A DNA stretch of 13,756 bases, taken from Oscillospiraceae bacterium (GTDB taxonomy: Bacteria; Bacillota; Clostridia; Oscillospirales; Ruminococcaceae). The stretch covers positions 1-13,756 of the forward strand of contig JARBTU010000019.1 of NCBI GenBank assembly GCA_029240015.1, written 5' to 3'. Positions 7,554-13,756 of this stretch are shown in pieces; the stretch's first letter is position 1; every line of letters begins with the position of its first letter. Made by a program: the position numbers and the translations under genes. The notes under the pieces are model-generated. The model was not told the origin of the DNA, searched no databases, and was given only the letters and a program-made list of their open reading frames with translations.

Positions 7554-7626
7554 TTTTTTAATTAAACCTTTATTTGCCAAAAATCCAAGCACAGTACGTA
7601 TTATAATGAAGGAGTTTCTAAGTCCT

Positions 7627-8583
7627 ATGAAAATTGTTGTTCTTGATGGATTTGCTTTTGCAAAAAATATTGATTTAAGCGGGCTGAAAAGTGTCGGAGA
7701 GGTTACTTTTTATGAAAGGACGCCGCCTGAGCAGGTCGTGGAGCGGATTGGAGATGCGCAAATCATCTTTACCAACAAAGTGGTGATATCGCAAGCGGTG
7801 ATTGATGGCTGTCCTAATCTTAAATATATCGGGGTTTTTGCAACGGGATACAACACCATTGACACCTCCTATTGCAAACAAAAGGGAATCGTAGTAACGA
7901 ATATTCCAAACTATTCGACCGACGCCGTTGCTCAGCACGTCTTTGCCTTGATACTGCATTTTTACAGCCGAGTGGCAGAGAGTGACACTGCGGTAAAGGG
8001 AGGCGCATGGCAGAATTGCCCCGATTTTTGCTATTTGAACACGCCGATTGCGGAACTTCGGGATAAAACATTGGGCATCATCGGGTTCGGAAACATCGGG
8101 GAAAGAGTTTCCAAAATTGCGTTGGCATTTAATATGAACGTCGTGGTGTATTCAAGGACTCCAAAGCCTGAATATGAAAACGAGAACCTTTCGTTTGTTT
8201 CGCTCGATGAACTTTTAACAGCCAGCGATATTGTGACAATACACTGCCCGCTCGTTGCCGAGACCAGAAAGCTTATTAATGAGCAAAATATTGATAAGAT
8301 GAAAAACAATGCCATTATCATTAACACAGCAAGAGGACCGATTGTGGATGAGCAAGCTTTGGTGCAAGCATTGAATGAAGGCAGAATCGCAGGCGCGGGA
8401 GCGGATGTTGTGTCAAAAGAGCCGATTTTGGAAAGCAACCCGTTGCTTTCGGCAAAAAACTGTGTGATCACACCGCATGTTGCGTGGGCACCGCTTCAAA
8501 CAAGGCAGCGCTTGATGAAAATAGCGGTTGAGAATCTAGTCAGCTTTTTGGATGGGAATCCGATAAACGTAGTGAGTAATTAA
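7627..8583 (+). CDS. D-2-hydroxyacid dehydrogenase, glycerate dehydrogenase-like
   Basis: This is a 318-aa cytoplasmic NAD(P)-dependent enzyme that interconverts a 2-hydroxyacid and its 2-oxoacid. Glycerate/hydroxypyruvate is the likeliest pair by resemblance. The Rossmann dinucleotide motif GFGNIG lies at 153-158. The expected catalytic triad is in place: Arg236 in INTARG, Glu265 in VVSKEP and His284 in ITPHVAWAP. The HVAWA form is common in the glycerate dehydrogenase group, whereas lactate or phosphoglycerate dehydrogenases usually differ here. Length is normal. I chose ATG 7627 because the conserved N-terminus (MKIVVLDG) begins there. GAAGGAG (7608-7614) precedes it, although the 12-nt spacing is long. 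The gene lies 30 nt before the ABC ATPase gene and probably shares its transcript, but I see no clear functional link. Exact substrate is not determinable. Confidence 0.92.
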   Translation: MKIVVLDGFAFAKNIDLSGLKSVGEVTFYERTPPEQVVERIGDAQIIFTNKVVISQAVIDGCPNLKYIGVFATGYNTIDTSYCKQKGIVVTNIPNYSTDAVAQHVFALILHFYSRVAESDTAVKGGAWQNCPDFCYLNTPIAELRDKTLGIIGFGNIGERVSKIALAFNMNVVVYSRTPKPEYENENLSFVSLDELLTASDIVTIHCPLVAETRKLINEQNIDKMKNNAIIINTARGPIVDEQALVQALNEGRIAGAGADVVSKEPILESNPLLSAKNCVITPHVAWAPLQTRQRLMKIAVENLVSFLDGNPINVVSN

Positions 8584-8613
8584 AGTCTTGTAATAAAAAA
8601 GGAGGAAAATAGT

Positions 8614-9528
8614 TTGATAGAGATTAGAAATCTTCAAAAGTCCTACAAAAACCACCATGTATTAAAAGGACTTAACATGCATGTGAAGCGTGGCGAAGTG
8701 TATGGATTCATCGGAAAAAACGGAGCGGGTAAGTCCACCACGATGAACATCATCTGCGGGTTGCTGAAAAAAGAGTCGGGTGAAGCTTTTTTAGACAGCA
8801 AAGATGTTTCCAAGATAGAGAGGATACCTGTGGGCTATCTGCCTGAGGCACCTGCGCTTTTGGATTACATGAACTGCTATCAATATCTTGATTATATTGC
8901 GGCGGCATCGCTATATGAGGGAGATATCAAAAAACGGACGCAGGAAGTCATTAATCTTGTGGGGTTGTCTGACGCCGCACACAGAAAAATCGGAGGATAC
9001 TCCCGCGGAATGAAACAGCGTGTGGGGATTGCGGCAGCTCTTTACAGAGGGCATGAGATTATTATTCTGGACGAACCGACCTCTGCACTGGATCCTCAAG
9101 GGCGCGCAGAAGTCATCAGCCTTATTGAGATGATGCGAAAGATGGGTAAAACAATCTTGCTTTCTACTCATATCCTATCGGACGTGGAGCGTGTGGCTGA
9201 CCGCGTGGGGATACTTAACAACGGCGTGTTGGAAGAAGAAGACACGATACAAAATCTTCTTGACAGATACTCTGATAATATCATCAGCTTTGAAACAACC
9301 GGCACCGCACAAGGACTGCCTGAAAAAATCAAAGAATTAAGCGTCTGTGAAAACCTCGCTGTTAACGGAAACACTTTTTTTGTGTGGACAAAAGGGGATT
9401 TCCAGCAAGCCAATCAGGCATTATTTAGCTTTTTGAATGAACAACAGATCTGGGTAAGCCGTTATCAACTGCAAAAAATGACTCTGGAACAAGTATATAT
9501 CAAGGTGGTGAACAAGCCATGCAAATAA
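8614..9528 (+). CDS. ABC transporter ATP-binding protein (ABC-2 exporter type)
   Basis: This 304-aa ATPase energises the permease encoded next. Visible motifs are Walker A GKNGAGKS (34-41), signature YSRGMKQR (129-136, a LSGGQ variant usual in this group), Walker B IIILDE (149-154), D-loop SALD and the switch His186 in STHILSD. The Q-loop position reads YLPEAP, with Glu where Gln is classical, as is often seen in ABC-2 type ATPases. Residues after about 215 form the extra C-terminal domain of drug- or lantibiotic-export-type ATPases. The start is TTG at 8614, supported by GGAGGA (8601-8606) 7 nt upstream and by MIEIRNLQKSY, the normal N-terminus of the family. The 3' end overlaps the permease start by 10 nt, implying coupled translation. 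The exported substrate is unknown. Confidence 0.93.
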   Translation: MIEIRNLQKSYKNHHVLKGLNMHVKRGEVYGFIGKNGAGKSTTMNIICGLLKKESGEAFLDSKDVSKIERIPVGYLPEAPALLDYMNCYQYLDYIAAASLYEGDIKKRTQEVINLVGLSDAAHRKIGGYSRGMKQRVGIAAALYRGHEIIILDEPTSALDPQGRAEVISLIEMMRKMGKTILLSTHILSDVERVADRVGILNNGVLEEEDTIQNLLDRYSDNIISFETTGTAQGLPEKIKELSVCENLAVNGNTFFVWTKGDFQQANQALFSFLNEQQIWVSRYQLQKMTLEQVYIKVVNKPCK

Positions 9529-10283
9529 CAGCCGGAATGAAGAAAGAGGCCATGGAGCTTTTTAAAACGTACAGAATTTTCATATTTTTCGTAGGATTTG
9601 TTCTGTTCGCGGTCGTAGACCCTTTTATGATTAAGGTTTTGCCAAAACTGATGGAACAGTCAGGGGTTAATATGCAACAATTAGGGAGTGCATTTGCGGA
9701 AACACAACAAACTGCGCTTACCTCCTATGTTGGGGATGCCTTTCAGCTGGGGGTATTGGCAATGCTCCTTAGCATGATGAAAATCGCAGGAGGCGACCAA
9801 AAAAATCGAAGCTGTGTCATCCCGATTTGCGCGGGATTTAAAAGAGAAACCTATATTTATTCAAAATTCCTTGTGATTGCTCCTATTGCATTTGTGGCAG
9901 CTTGTATCGGATACGGAATTGCATACGGTGTCTCGGGAGTCTTGTTCACACAAAGAGCGGAACTTGTGGATGTCTTGTTTTCCTGTCTCGCGTTTTGTGT
10001 GTTTATCGCTTTCATTGCTTGCTTTATGCTCTTTTTGGGAAGCATCACTGGAAAAGCGGGAATCAGCGCGGTGTGCATCTTCTTTTTCAACACCATTGTA
10101 ATGATGATTCTGCCTTCACTGAAGCTTAATCACTATAATCCTTTCGCACTTCAGAGCTTTGCGACCAGTTTCGGTGACGTTGATAAAATCGATTATTTTG
10201 CCAGCATAGGAATCACCTTAGCGGTCTGTGTTTTATTTGCGATCATTGCGGCAAAGATTTTCAAAAAGAAAAGACTGGTATAG
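9519..10283 (+). CDS. ABC-2 type transporter permease
   Basis: This 254-aa integral membrane protein forms the channel partner of the upstream ATPase. About six hydrophobic segments are visible, near residues 19-38, 72-90, 117-143, 150-174, 178-199 and 226-247, with a basic C-terminal tail (KIFKKKRLV). The loop after the second segment (GGDQKNRSCVIPICAGFKRETYIYSK) resembles the cytoplasmic coupling region of ABC-2 permeases, where a tract near KNR...R is usual. Its ribosome binding site (aaggtggtga, 9502-9511) lies inside the ATPase gene. No separate solute-binding protein is present, which fits an exporter. Possible substrates include peptides, lipids or drugs, and the sequence does not say which. 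No strong terminator follows. Confidence 0.85.
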   Translation: MQITAGMKKEAMELFKTYRIFIFFVGFVLFAVVDPFMIKVLPKLMEQSGVNMQQLGSAFAETQQTALTSYVGDAFQLGVLAMLLSMMKIAGGDQKNRSCVIPICAGFKRETYIYSKFLVIAPIAFVAACIGYGIAYGVSGVLFTQRAELVDVLFSCLAFCVFIAFIACFMLFLGSITGKAGISAVCIFFFNTIVMMILPSLKLNHYNPFALQSFATSFGDVDKIDYFASIGITLAVCVLFAIIAAKIFKKKRLV

Positions 10284-10377
10284 ATTTAAAATGTGTTTTT
10301 GATTCTATACTATACCTGCCATGATTTATTTAAAAAAGTAAATTTATATAAAATAGCTATTTCGTCAACAACGGGAT

Positions 10378-10405
10378 TTGTATACCATTTTTAATGTGAT
10401 ATCCT
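10378..10405 (+). promoter_or_regulatory. Possible weak promoter before the lipid kinase gene
   Basis: TTGTAT (10378-10383), a 16-bp spacer and TATCCT (10400-10405) with TGA directly before it resemble a weak extended -10 promoter. The 180-bp gap from the permease gene is too long for tight operon spacing, which makes a separate promoter reasonable. Confidence 0.35.
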
Positions 10406-10463
10406 TAAAGCATCATAAAAAGGTTGTGCACAAGTGTAAAAATGATTGGGATGGGGGTGGCTT

Positions 10464-11366
10464 ATGAACAAAAAAATGTTGTTTATATTAAATCCATTTG
10501 CGGGAAAAGCGCAGATCAAAAACAAACTGCTCGACATCATCAACATTTTTACACAAAATGGATACGATGTAACCGTCCATCCAACACAGAAGGAAATGGA
10601 TGCCTATCATGTTGTCCAACAAAACTACAAAGACTATGAAGTCGTGGTGTGTGCGGGCGGGGACGGGACCTTGAACGAAGTGGTTAAAGGCCTGATGGCG
10701 TGCAACGGGAAGGTGAAGTTAGGATACATCCCATCCGGGACGATGAACGACTTTGCGACCAGTCTGAAGCTGTCAAAAAACATGATTCATGCTGCAAAAG
10801 AAATTGTTGGCGGAGAATCTTTCCTTTGTGATATAGGATGCTTTAATGAGCAATATTTCACCTATATTGCCGCGTTCGGGGCGTTTACAGATGTTGCTTA
10901 CAGAACAACACAGCAAGCTAAAAACATATTGGGAAGACTGGCTTATATTCTGGAAGGAATTAAAAGACTGCATACAATGAAGGCATATCATCTGATTGTA
11001 ACGCAGGAAGACTGTGTGATTGAAGATGATTTCATATTCGGAATGGTCACAAATTCGGATTTTGTGGGCGGTTTTAAAGGACTTAGCGGCAAGGGTGTTG
11101 TTCTTAATGATGGTCTCTTTGAGGTGATGCTTGTTAAAATGCCTCAAAACGTGATGGATTTGAACAATATCATCGGCGCGTTGGCAACGCAGGATCTTTC
11201 AAGCGAGTACATCTATTCTTTCAGGACTTGTGACATTACGTTTGTTTCAGAAGAAAAGGTTCCTTGGACTTTGGATGGAGAATACGGTGGAAGTCATCAG
11301 ATTGCAAAGATAGGAAACAAGCCCGACTCCATTGAATTTTTAAAATACGCTATTAAAAACAAATGA
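10464..11366 (+). CDS. Diacylglycerol/YegS-type lipid kinase
   Basis: This 300-aa soluble kinase phosphorylates a membrane lipid such as diacylglycerol with ATP. In Gram-positive bacteria DgkB recycles diacylglycerol left from lipoteichoic acid synthesis. Family motifs are NPFAGK (10-15), the nucleotide-binding GGDGTLNE (65-72), SGTMNDFA (91-98; usually GTxNDFA), VLNDGLFEV near 213-221, and DGE at 271-273, the Asp/Glu pair known as catalytic in Staphylococcus DgkB. Length is typical. I chose ATG 10464 because MNKKMLFILNP fits the family start and GGGGTGG (10453-10459) precedes it. A TTG at 10446 would add six unlikely residues. It is followed after 30 nt by the XRE gene. The lipid substrate cannot be read from sequence, so a BmrU/YegS paralogue with another lipid remains possible. 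Confidence 0.9.
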   Translation: MNKKMLFILNPFAGKAQIKNKLLDIINIFTQNGYDVTVHPTQKEMDAYHVVQQNYKDYEVVVCAGGDGTLNEVVKGLMACNGKVKLGYIPSGTMNDFATSLKLSKNMIHAAKEIVGGESFLCDIGCFNEQYFTYIAAFGAFTDVAYRTTQQAKNILGRLAYILEGIKRLHTMKAYHLIVTQEDCVIEDDFIFGMVTNSDFVGGFKGLSGKGVVLNDGLFEVMLVKMPQNVMDLNNIIGALATQDLSSEYIYSFRTCDITFVSEEKVPWTLDGEYGGSHQIAKIGNKPDSIEFLKYAIKNK

Positions 11367-11396
11367 TAATAGCATTAAAGTATAATTTAGACGGTT

Positions 11397-11627
11397 ATGC
11401 GAATGAGACTTAGAATAAGAGATATTAGGGAAGACCATGATCTTAGCCAAAAACAAGTGGCGGAACTATTGATGTGCGATCAATCTTTATATTCCAAATA
11501 TGAGCGTCAGGAAAGAGAAATCCCGCTGAATCTTATGATAAAGCTTGCAGCTTATTATCATGTCAGCATTGATTATCTTACCGGCTTGACAAATCAAAAG
11601 ACACCCTATCCCCCCAATCGGGGATAG
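11397..11627 (+). CDS. Small XRE/HTH_3-type transcriptional regulator
   Basis: This 76-aa protein is essentially one lambda-repressor-like helix-turn-helix domain: LRIRDIREDHDLSQKQVAELL (5-25), recognition helix around CDQSLYSKYERQER (27-40), then IPLNLMIKLAAYYHVSIDYLTGLT (42-65). The last ten residues (QKTPYPPNRG) are encoded by the terminator hairpin and are probably not part of the fold. There is no sensor domain, which is common for short clostridial XRE proteins. No ribosome binding site is visible before ATG 11397 or the in-frame ATG at 11403. A TATAAT at 11381-11386 has no clear -35. Translation may follow from the lipid kinase gene 30 nt upstream, or from a leaderless transcript. The target is unknown. 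Confidence 0.85.
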   Translation: MRMRLRIRDIREDHDLSQKQVAELLMCDQSLYSKYERQEREIPLNLMIKLAAYYHVSIDYLTGLTNQKTPYPPNRG

Positions 11628-11645
11628 GGTGTCTTTTGATTTGTT
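11588..11645. terminator. Long perfect hairpin terminator, probably bidirectional
   Basis: Arms at 11589-11613 and 11620-11644 are perfect complements over 25 bp around a 6-nt loop (ccaatc), with one more G-U pair outside. The GC-rich core (gacaccctatcccc, 11600-11613) is flanked by CAAATCAAAA on the left and TTTTGATTTG on the right, giving a U-rich end in both directions. The stop codon of the XRE gene (TAG, 11625-11627) is in the right arm. Confidence 0.85.
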
Positions 11646-11873
11646 CGCCATCTATAGAAATACATAAAGCGATAAAAAATTAAACAAATTAGACAAATCA
11701 TTGCTTTGGTTTTTTACGTATAGAACAGAAGATACACGTTAGGCACAAAATTTACGAAAAACTTACTGTATTATGACGACGGATTTTACATTATAAGGAT
11801 TATTATTATACTATAAAGCCAATATAAGAGCATAATATGTGTACTATTTCGTTGAATATATATAAAAAATAAG
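11646..11873. other. AT-rich spacer without a recognisable gene
   Basis: I found no credible reading frame, RNA gene or strong repeat between the terminator and the GH92 promoter. The stretch is low in GC and may contain upstream regulatory DNA. Nothing specific can be supported. Confidence 0.5.
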
Positions 11874-11902
11874 TTGAAAGGATAGGGATGGTATGATATA
11901 AT
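11874..11902 (+). promoter_or_regulatory. Strong extended -10 promoter of the GH92 gene
   Basis: TTGAAA (11874-11879), a 17-bp spacer and TATAAT (11897-11902) preceded by TGA form a near-consensus sigma-A promoter. The start of transcription would be near 11909, leaving a leader of roughly 73 nt. Confidence 0.8.
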
Positions 11903-11906
11903 TTTG

Positions 11907-11957
11907 ATGAATTCATAAAAAACTTTTTATGAAAAGATAATAAATAATCTTTATGAA
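11907..11957. promoter_or_regulatory. Operator-like palindromes in the GH92 leader
   Basis: Arms ttcataaaaa (11912-11921) and tttttatgaa (11924-11933) are perfect complements with a 2-bp gap. A second palindrome, atgaattcat (11907-11916), overlaps the left arm, and a further TTTATGAA occurs at 11950-11957. The cluster lies directly on the expected transcription start, where a repressor would block initiation. An AT-rich RNA hairpin is the alternative. No regulator gene for it is in the window. Confidence 0.45.
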
Positions 11958-11981
11958 TAAAATATTTTTAGGAGGAGAAAT

Positions 11982-13756
11982 ATGAATCTTACCAAACAAA
12001 AGAACGGTCTTTCGAGACGCGTTGTTTCGATTGCATTGGCGATGGCAATGTGTGCCTCAATGACACAGGCGCTGATTTCCGGAGCAACAACAGTTTCTGC
12101 AGCAACCGCTTCGGCAACAACAGAGGACTACACACAATACGTGGACCCATTTGTGGGGACAGACGTTGACTATGGTCAGCAGTTCCCAGGAGCGATGGTT
12201 CCTTACGGTCTTGTAAAACTAAGCCCGGATACGTATCCTCATGTGACGGACGACCATGCGGGATATGACTATAGCAAAGACAGAATCGCCGGGTTTTCAC
12301 ACACAAGAGTAGAGGGTGTTGGCGGACAAGGCGCCGGTGGAGATATTTTGGTCACCCCTACATATGTTACATTTAACCAAAGACCTTTGGCTGTTTCAAT
12401 GGGGCAAAAATATACCCATCCGAAAGAATCGGCAAGCCCCGGTTATTATTCTGTAGAATTGACTCCGAAAAAAGGAACCCAAGTGGGTACTTCGGGTACT
12501 GTCGATTCCACAACAGGGAAAAACATCTTGGCAGAGATGACTACCGATACAAGGACAGGATATCACCGCTATACTTTGCCTGAAGCAGGAAAGTTTAGTT
12601 TGGCTGTGGACATGAACTATACATACCACGGAACAGATATTAGGAATGCTTTGCTTAAAGTGGAGAATAGTGCAACAACTACCGCTTTGTCGGGACGTTT
12701 CAGCGGCAAGAATGTTACCGGTAGCGGAAAATACACTCTATATTATTATGCCGAAACCAGTAAACCAGCAGCTTCGTTTAAAACGTGGAACGGAAGTGCT
12801 ATGGGAACACAGACCTCATTGTTAGGCAATGATCTTGGTGCAATTCTCACATTTGACGGCACAGAAAATGAAAAAATTGAGCTTAAAGTCAGCATTTCCC
12901 CAATTAGCGCCGAACAAGCGAAAATTGATATGCATAATGAAATTCCAAACTGGAACTTTGACCAAGTAAAAGCAAATGCAAAACAAAAATGGAATGATGT
13001 TTTAAGCAAAGTTAAAGTGGAGAATTCCACAACAAGTGACCCGGACGGAAGGCTTAAAAAATTATTCTATACACACCTATACCGCATGTTCATGACCCCG
13101 GTAAACGCAACCAGCACATCCAACACTTTCAGAGCAACAGACGGAAATGTGTATCAGGCAAATGACTATACCCATTATGATTCATGGACATTATGGGATG
13201 ATTTCAGGAAATATCCAATGATTGGACTTGTGATGCCTGAGACATACAAGGATATTATTCGTTCACTTTCAAACTTAATGGAATACGGCATTGCAACCTG
13301 GAGTACGAACAATCAAACCGTTCCGAATGTAAGAACCGAGCATGCGGTTGCACTTTTGGCGGACGGTGTGGCAAAAGGATTTACGGATATCGACAACCTT
13401 CAAGCCGCTTATGCGAAAGCAAAGTCGATCGCGAACTCAAATTGGGGCTCGGATGAACTTAAGGGCTATTCTGTAGGGCGTGTTGATAAGACAGTAGAAA
13501 ATTCTTATGATGACTGGGCAGTTTCGCTTCTTTCAAAGACCCTTGGCAACACGCCGGATTATGAAAAATATATTAAACGGTCTTTCTTCTATAAGAATCT
13601 ATTTAAAGCTGATGCGGTAAAAAATGCAACAGGTACAGGACTGACATATGGATTGCTGTGGCCAAAAGATGCAAACGGAAACTGGATGGCTGCAGATCCG
13701 GAGCAATACGGGAACAACGGTCTTTATCAGGGAACCCTATGGCAGTACACATGGTG
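11982..13756 (+). CDS. Secreted GH92 family glycosidase (alpha-mannosidase family), 3' end outside the window
   Basis: GH92 enzymes are calcium-dependent exo-acting enzymes that release mannose from mannans and N-glycans. The visible 591 codons start at ATG 11982 with AGGAGG 7 nt upstream. A signal peptide spans about 1-40 (SRRVV, hydrophobic stretch, VSA cut). The mature part begins with the GH92 N-terminal beta domain: DPFVGT (55-60), FPGAMVPYGLVKLSPDT, and GFSHTRVEGVGG from 104. The helical catalytic domain follows: HYDSWTLWDDFRKYP (about 398-412), NVRTEHAVALLADG, TVENSYDDWA (504-513), and YQGTLWQYTW near the end. The usual family motif at that last site is Y.EGN.WQY, whose Glu is the general acid. 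Here it is Gln583. The catalytic-base aspartates and any C-terminal modules lie beyond the window. It probably acts on yeast or fungal mannan, possibly on phosphomannan. Family assignment is strong; substrate is inferred. Confidence 0.92.
   Translation, partial: MNLTKQKNGLSRRVVSIALAMAMCASMTQALISGATTVSAATASATTEDYTQYVDPFVGTDVDYGQQFPGAMVPYGLVKLSPDTYPHVTDDHAGYDYSKDRIAGFSHTRVEGVGGQGAGGDILVTPTYVTFNQRPLAVSMGQKYTHPKESASPGYYSVELTPKKGTQVGTSGTVDSTTGKNILAEMTTDTRTGYHRYTLPEAGKFSLAVDMNYTYHGTDIRNALLKVENSATTTALSGRFSGKNVTGSGKYTLYYYAETSKPAASFKTWNGSAMGTQTSLLGNDLGAILTFDGTENEKIELKVSISPISAEQAKIDMHNEIPNWNFDQVKANAKQKWNDVLSKVKVENSTTSDPDGRLKKLFYTHLYRMFMTPVNATSTSNTFRATDGNVYQANDYTHYDSWTLWDDFRKYPMIGLVMPETYKDIIRSLSNLMEYGIATWSTNNQTVPNVRTEHAVALLADGVAKGFTDIDNLQAAYAKAKSIANSNWGSDELKGYSVGRVDKTVENSYDDWAVSLLSKTLGNTPDYEKYIKRSFFYKNLFKADAVKNATGTGLTYGLLWPKDANGNWMAADPEQYGNNGLYQGTLWQYTW

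Noticed and set aside
8031..8471. Minus-strand open frame of 146 codons
   Set aside because: It is antisense to the dehydrogenase catalytic domain, whose motifs are all intact on the plus strand.
10277..10316. Hairpin after the ABC permease gene
   Set aside because: Only 7 bp pair (ggtatag with ctatacc) across a loop of 26 nt, and no U-tract follows.

Overview
The window looks like chromosomal DNA of a low-GC, Gram-positive bacterium of the Clostridia type that lives on plant or fungal polysaccharides. The signs are AT-rich spacers, strong AGGAGG-type ribosome binding sites, sigma-A-like promoters with TATAAT boxes, a TTG start, a secreted enzyme with choline/cell-wall-binding-type repeats, and FIVAR and bacterial Ig-like (Big_2) modules. 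I cannot name the species.

Region 1 (137-7187) is a carbohydrate locus. An AraC-type regulator with a cupin sensor domain is transcribed leftward from a well-formed promoter. Divergent to it lie the remains of a secreted module protein, with two opposite frameshifts near its 5' end, and then a very large (1687 aa) secreted GH115 alpha-glucuronidase with several accessory modules and a C-terminal cell-wall-binding repeat array. The AraC protein is the obvious candidate regulator, and a 12-bp perfect inverted repeat lies in the divergent spacer.

Region 2 (7188-7522) holds a small conserved-looking gene of about 56 codons that I do not recognise. It lies between two hairpins. Its ribosome binding site overlaps the apparent ATG, and the initiation region can pair with two upstream segments.

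Region 3 (7525-11645) is a housekeeping-like block: a D-2-hydroxyacid dehydrogenase (glycerate dehydrogenase-like), an ABC-2 type ATPase and permease pair overlapping by 10 nt, a DgkB/YegS-type lipid kinase, and a small XRE-type regulator whose 3' end lies inside a 25-bp perfect hairpin.

Region 4 (11646-13756) is a spacer with a strong extended -10 promoter and an operator-like palindrome, followed by a secreted GH92 enzyme cut off by the window end. Where most GH92 alpha-mannosidases have the general-acid Glu (EGN..QY motif), this protein has Gln (QGT.WQY). From memory of the family, this change is associated with cleavage of mannose-1-phosphate diesters rather than ordinary mannosides. This is the observation I would check first.

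I saw no tRNA, rRNA, CRISPR array, insertion sequence, phage gene or defence system.
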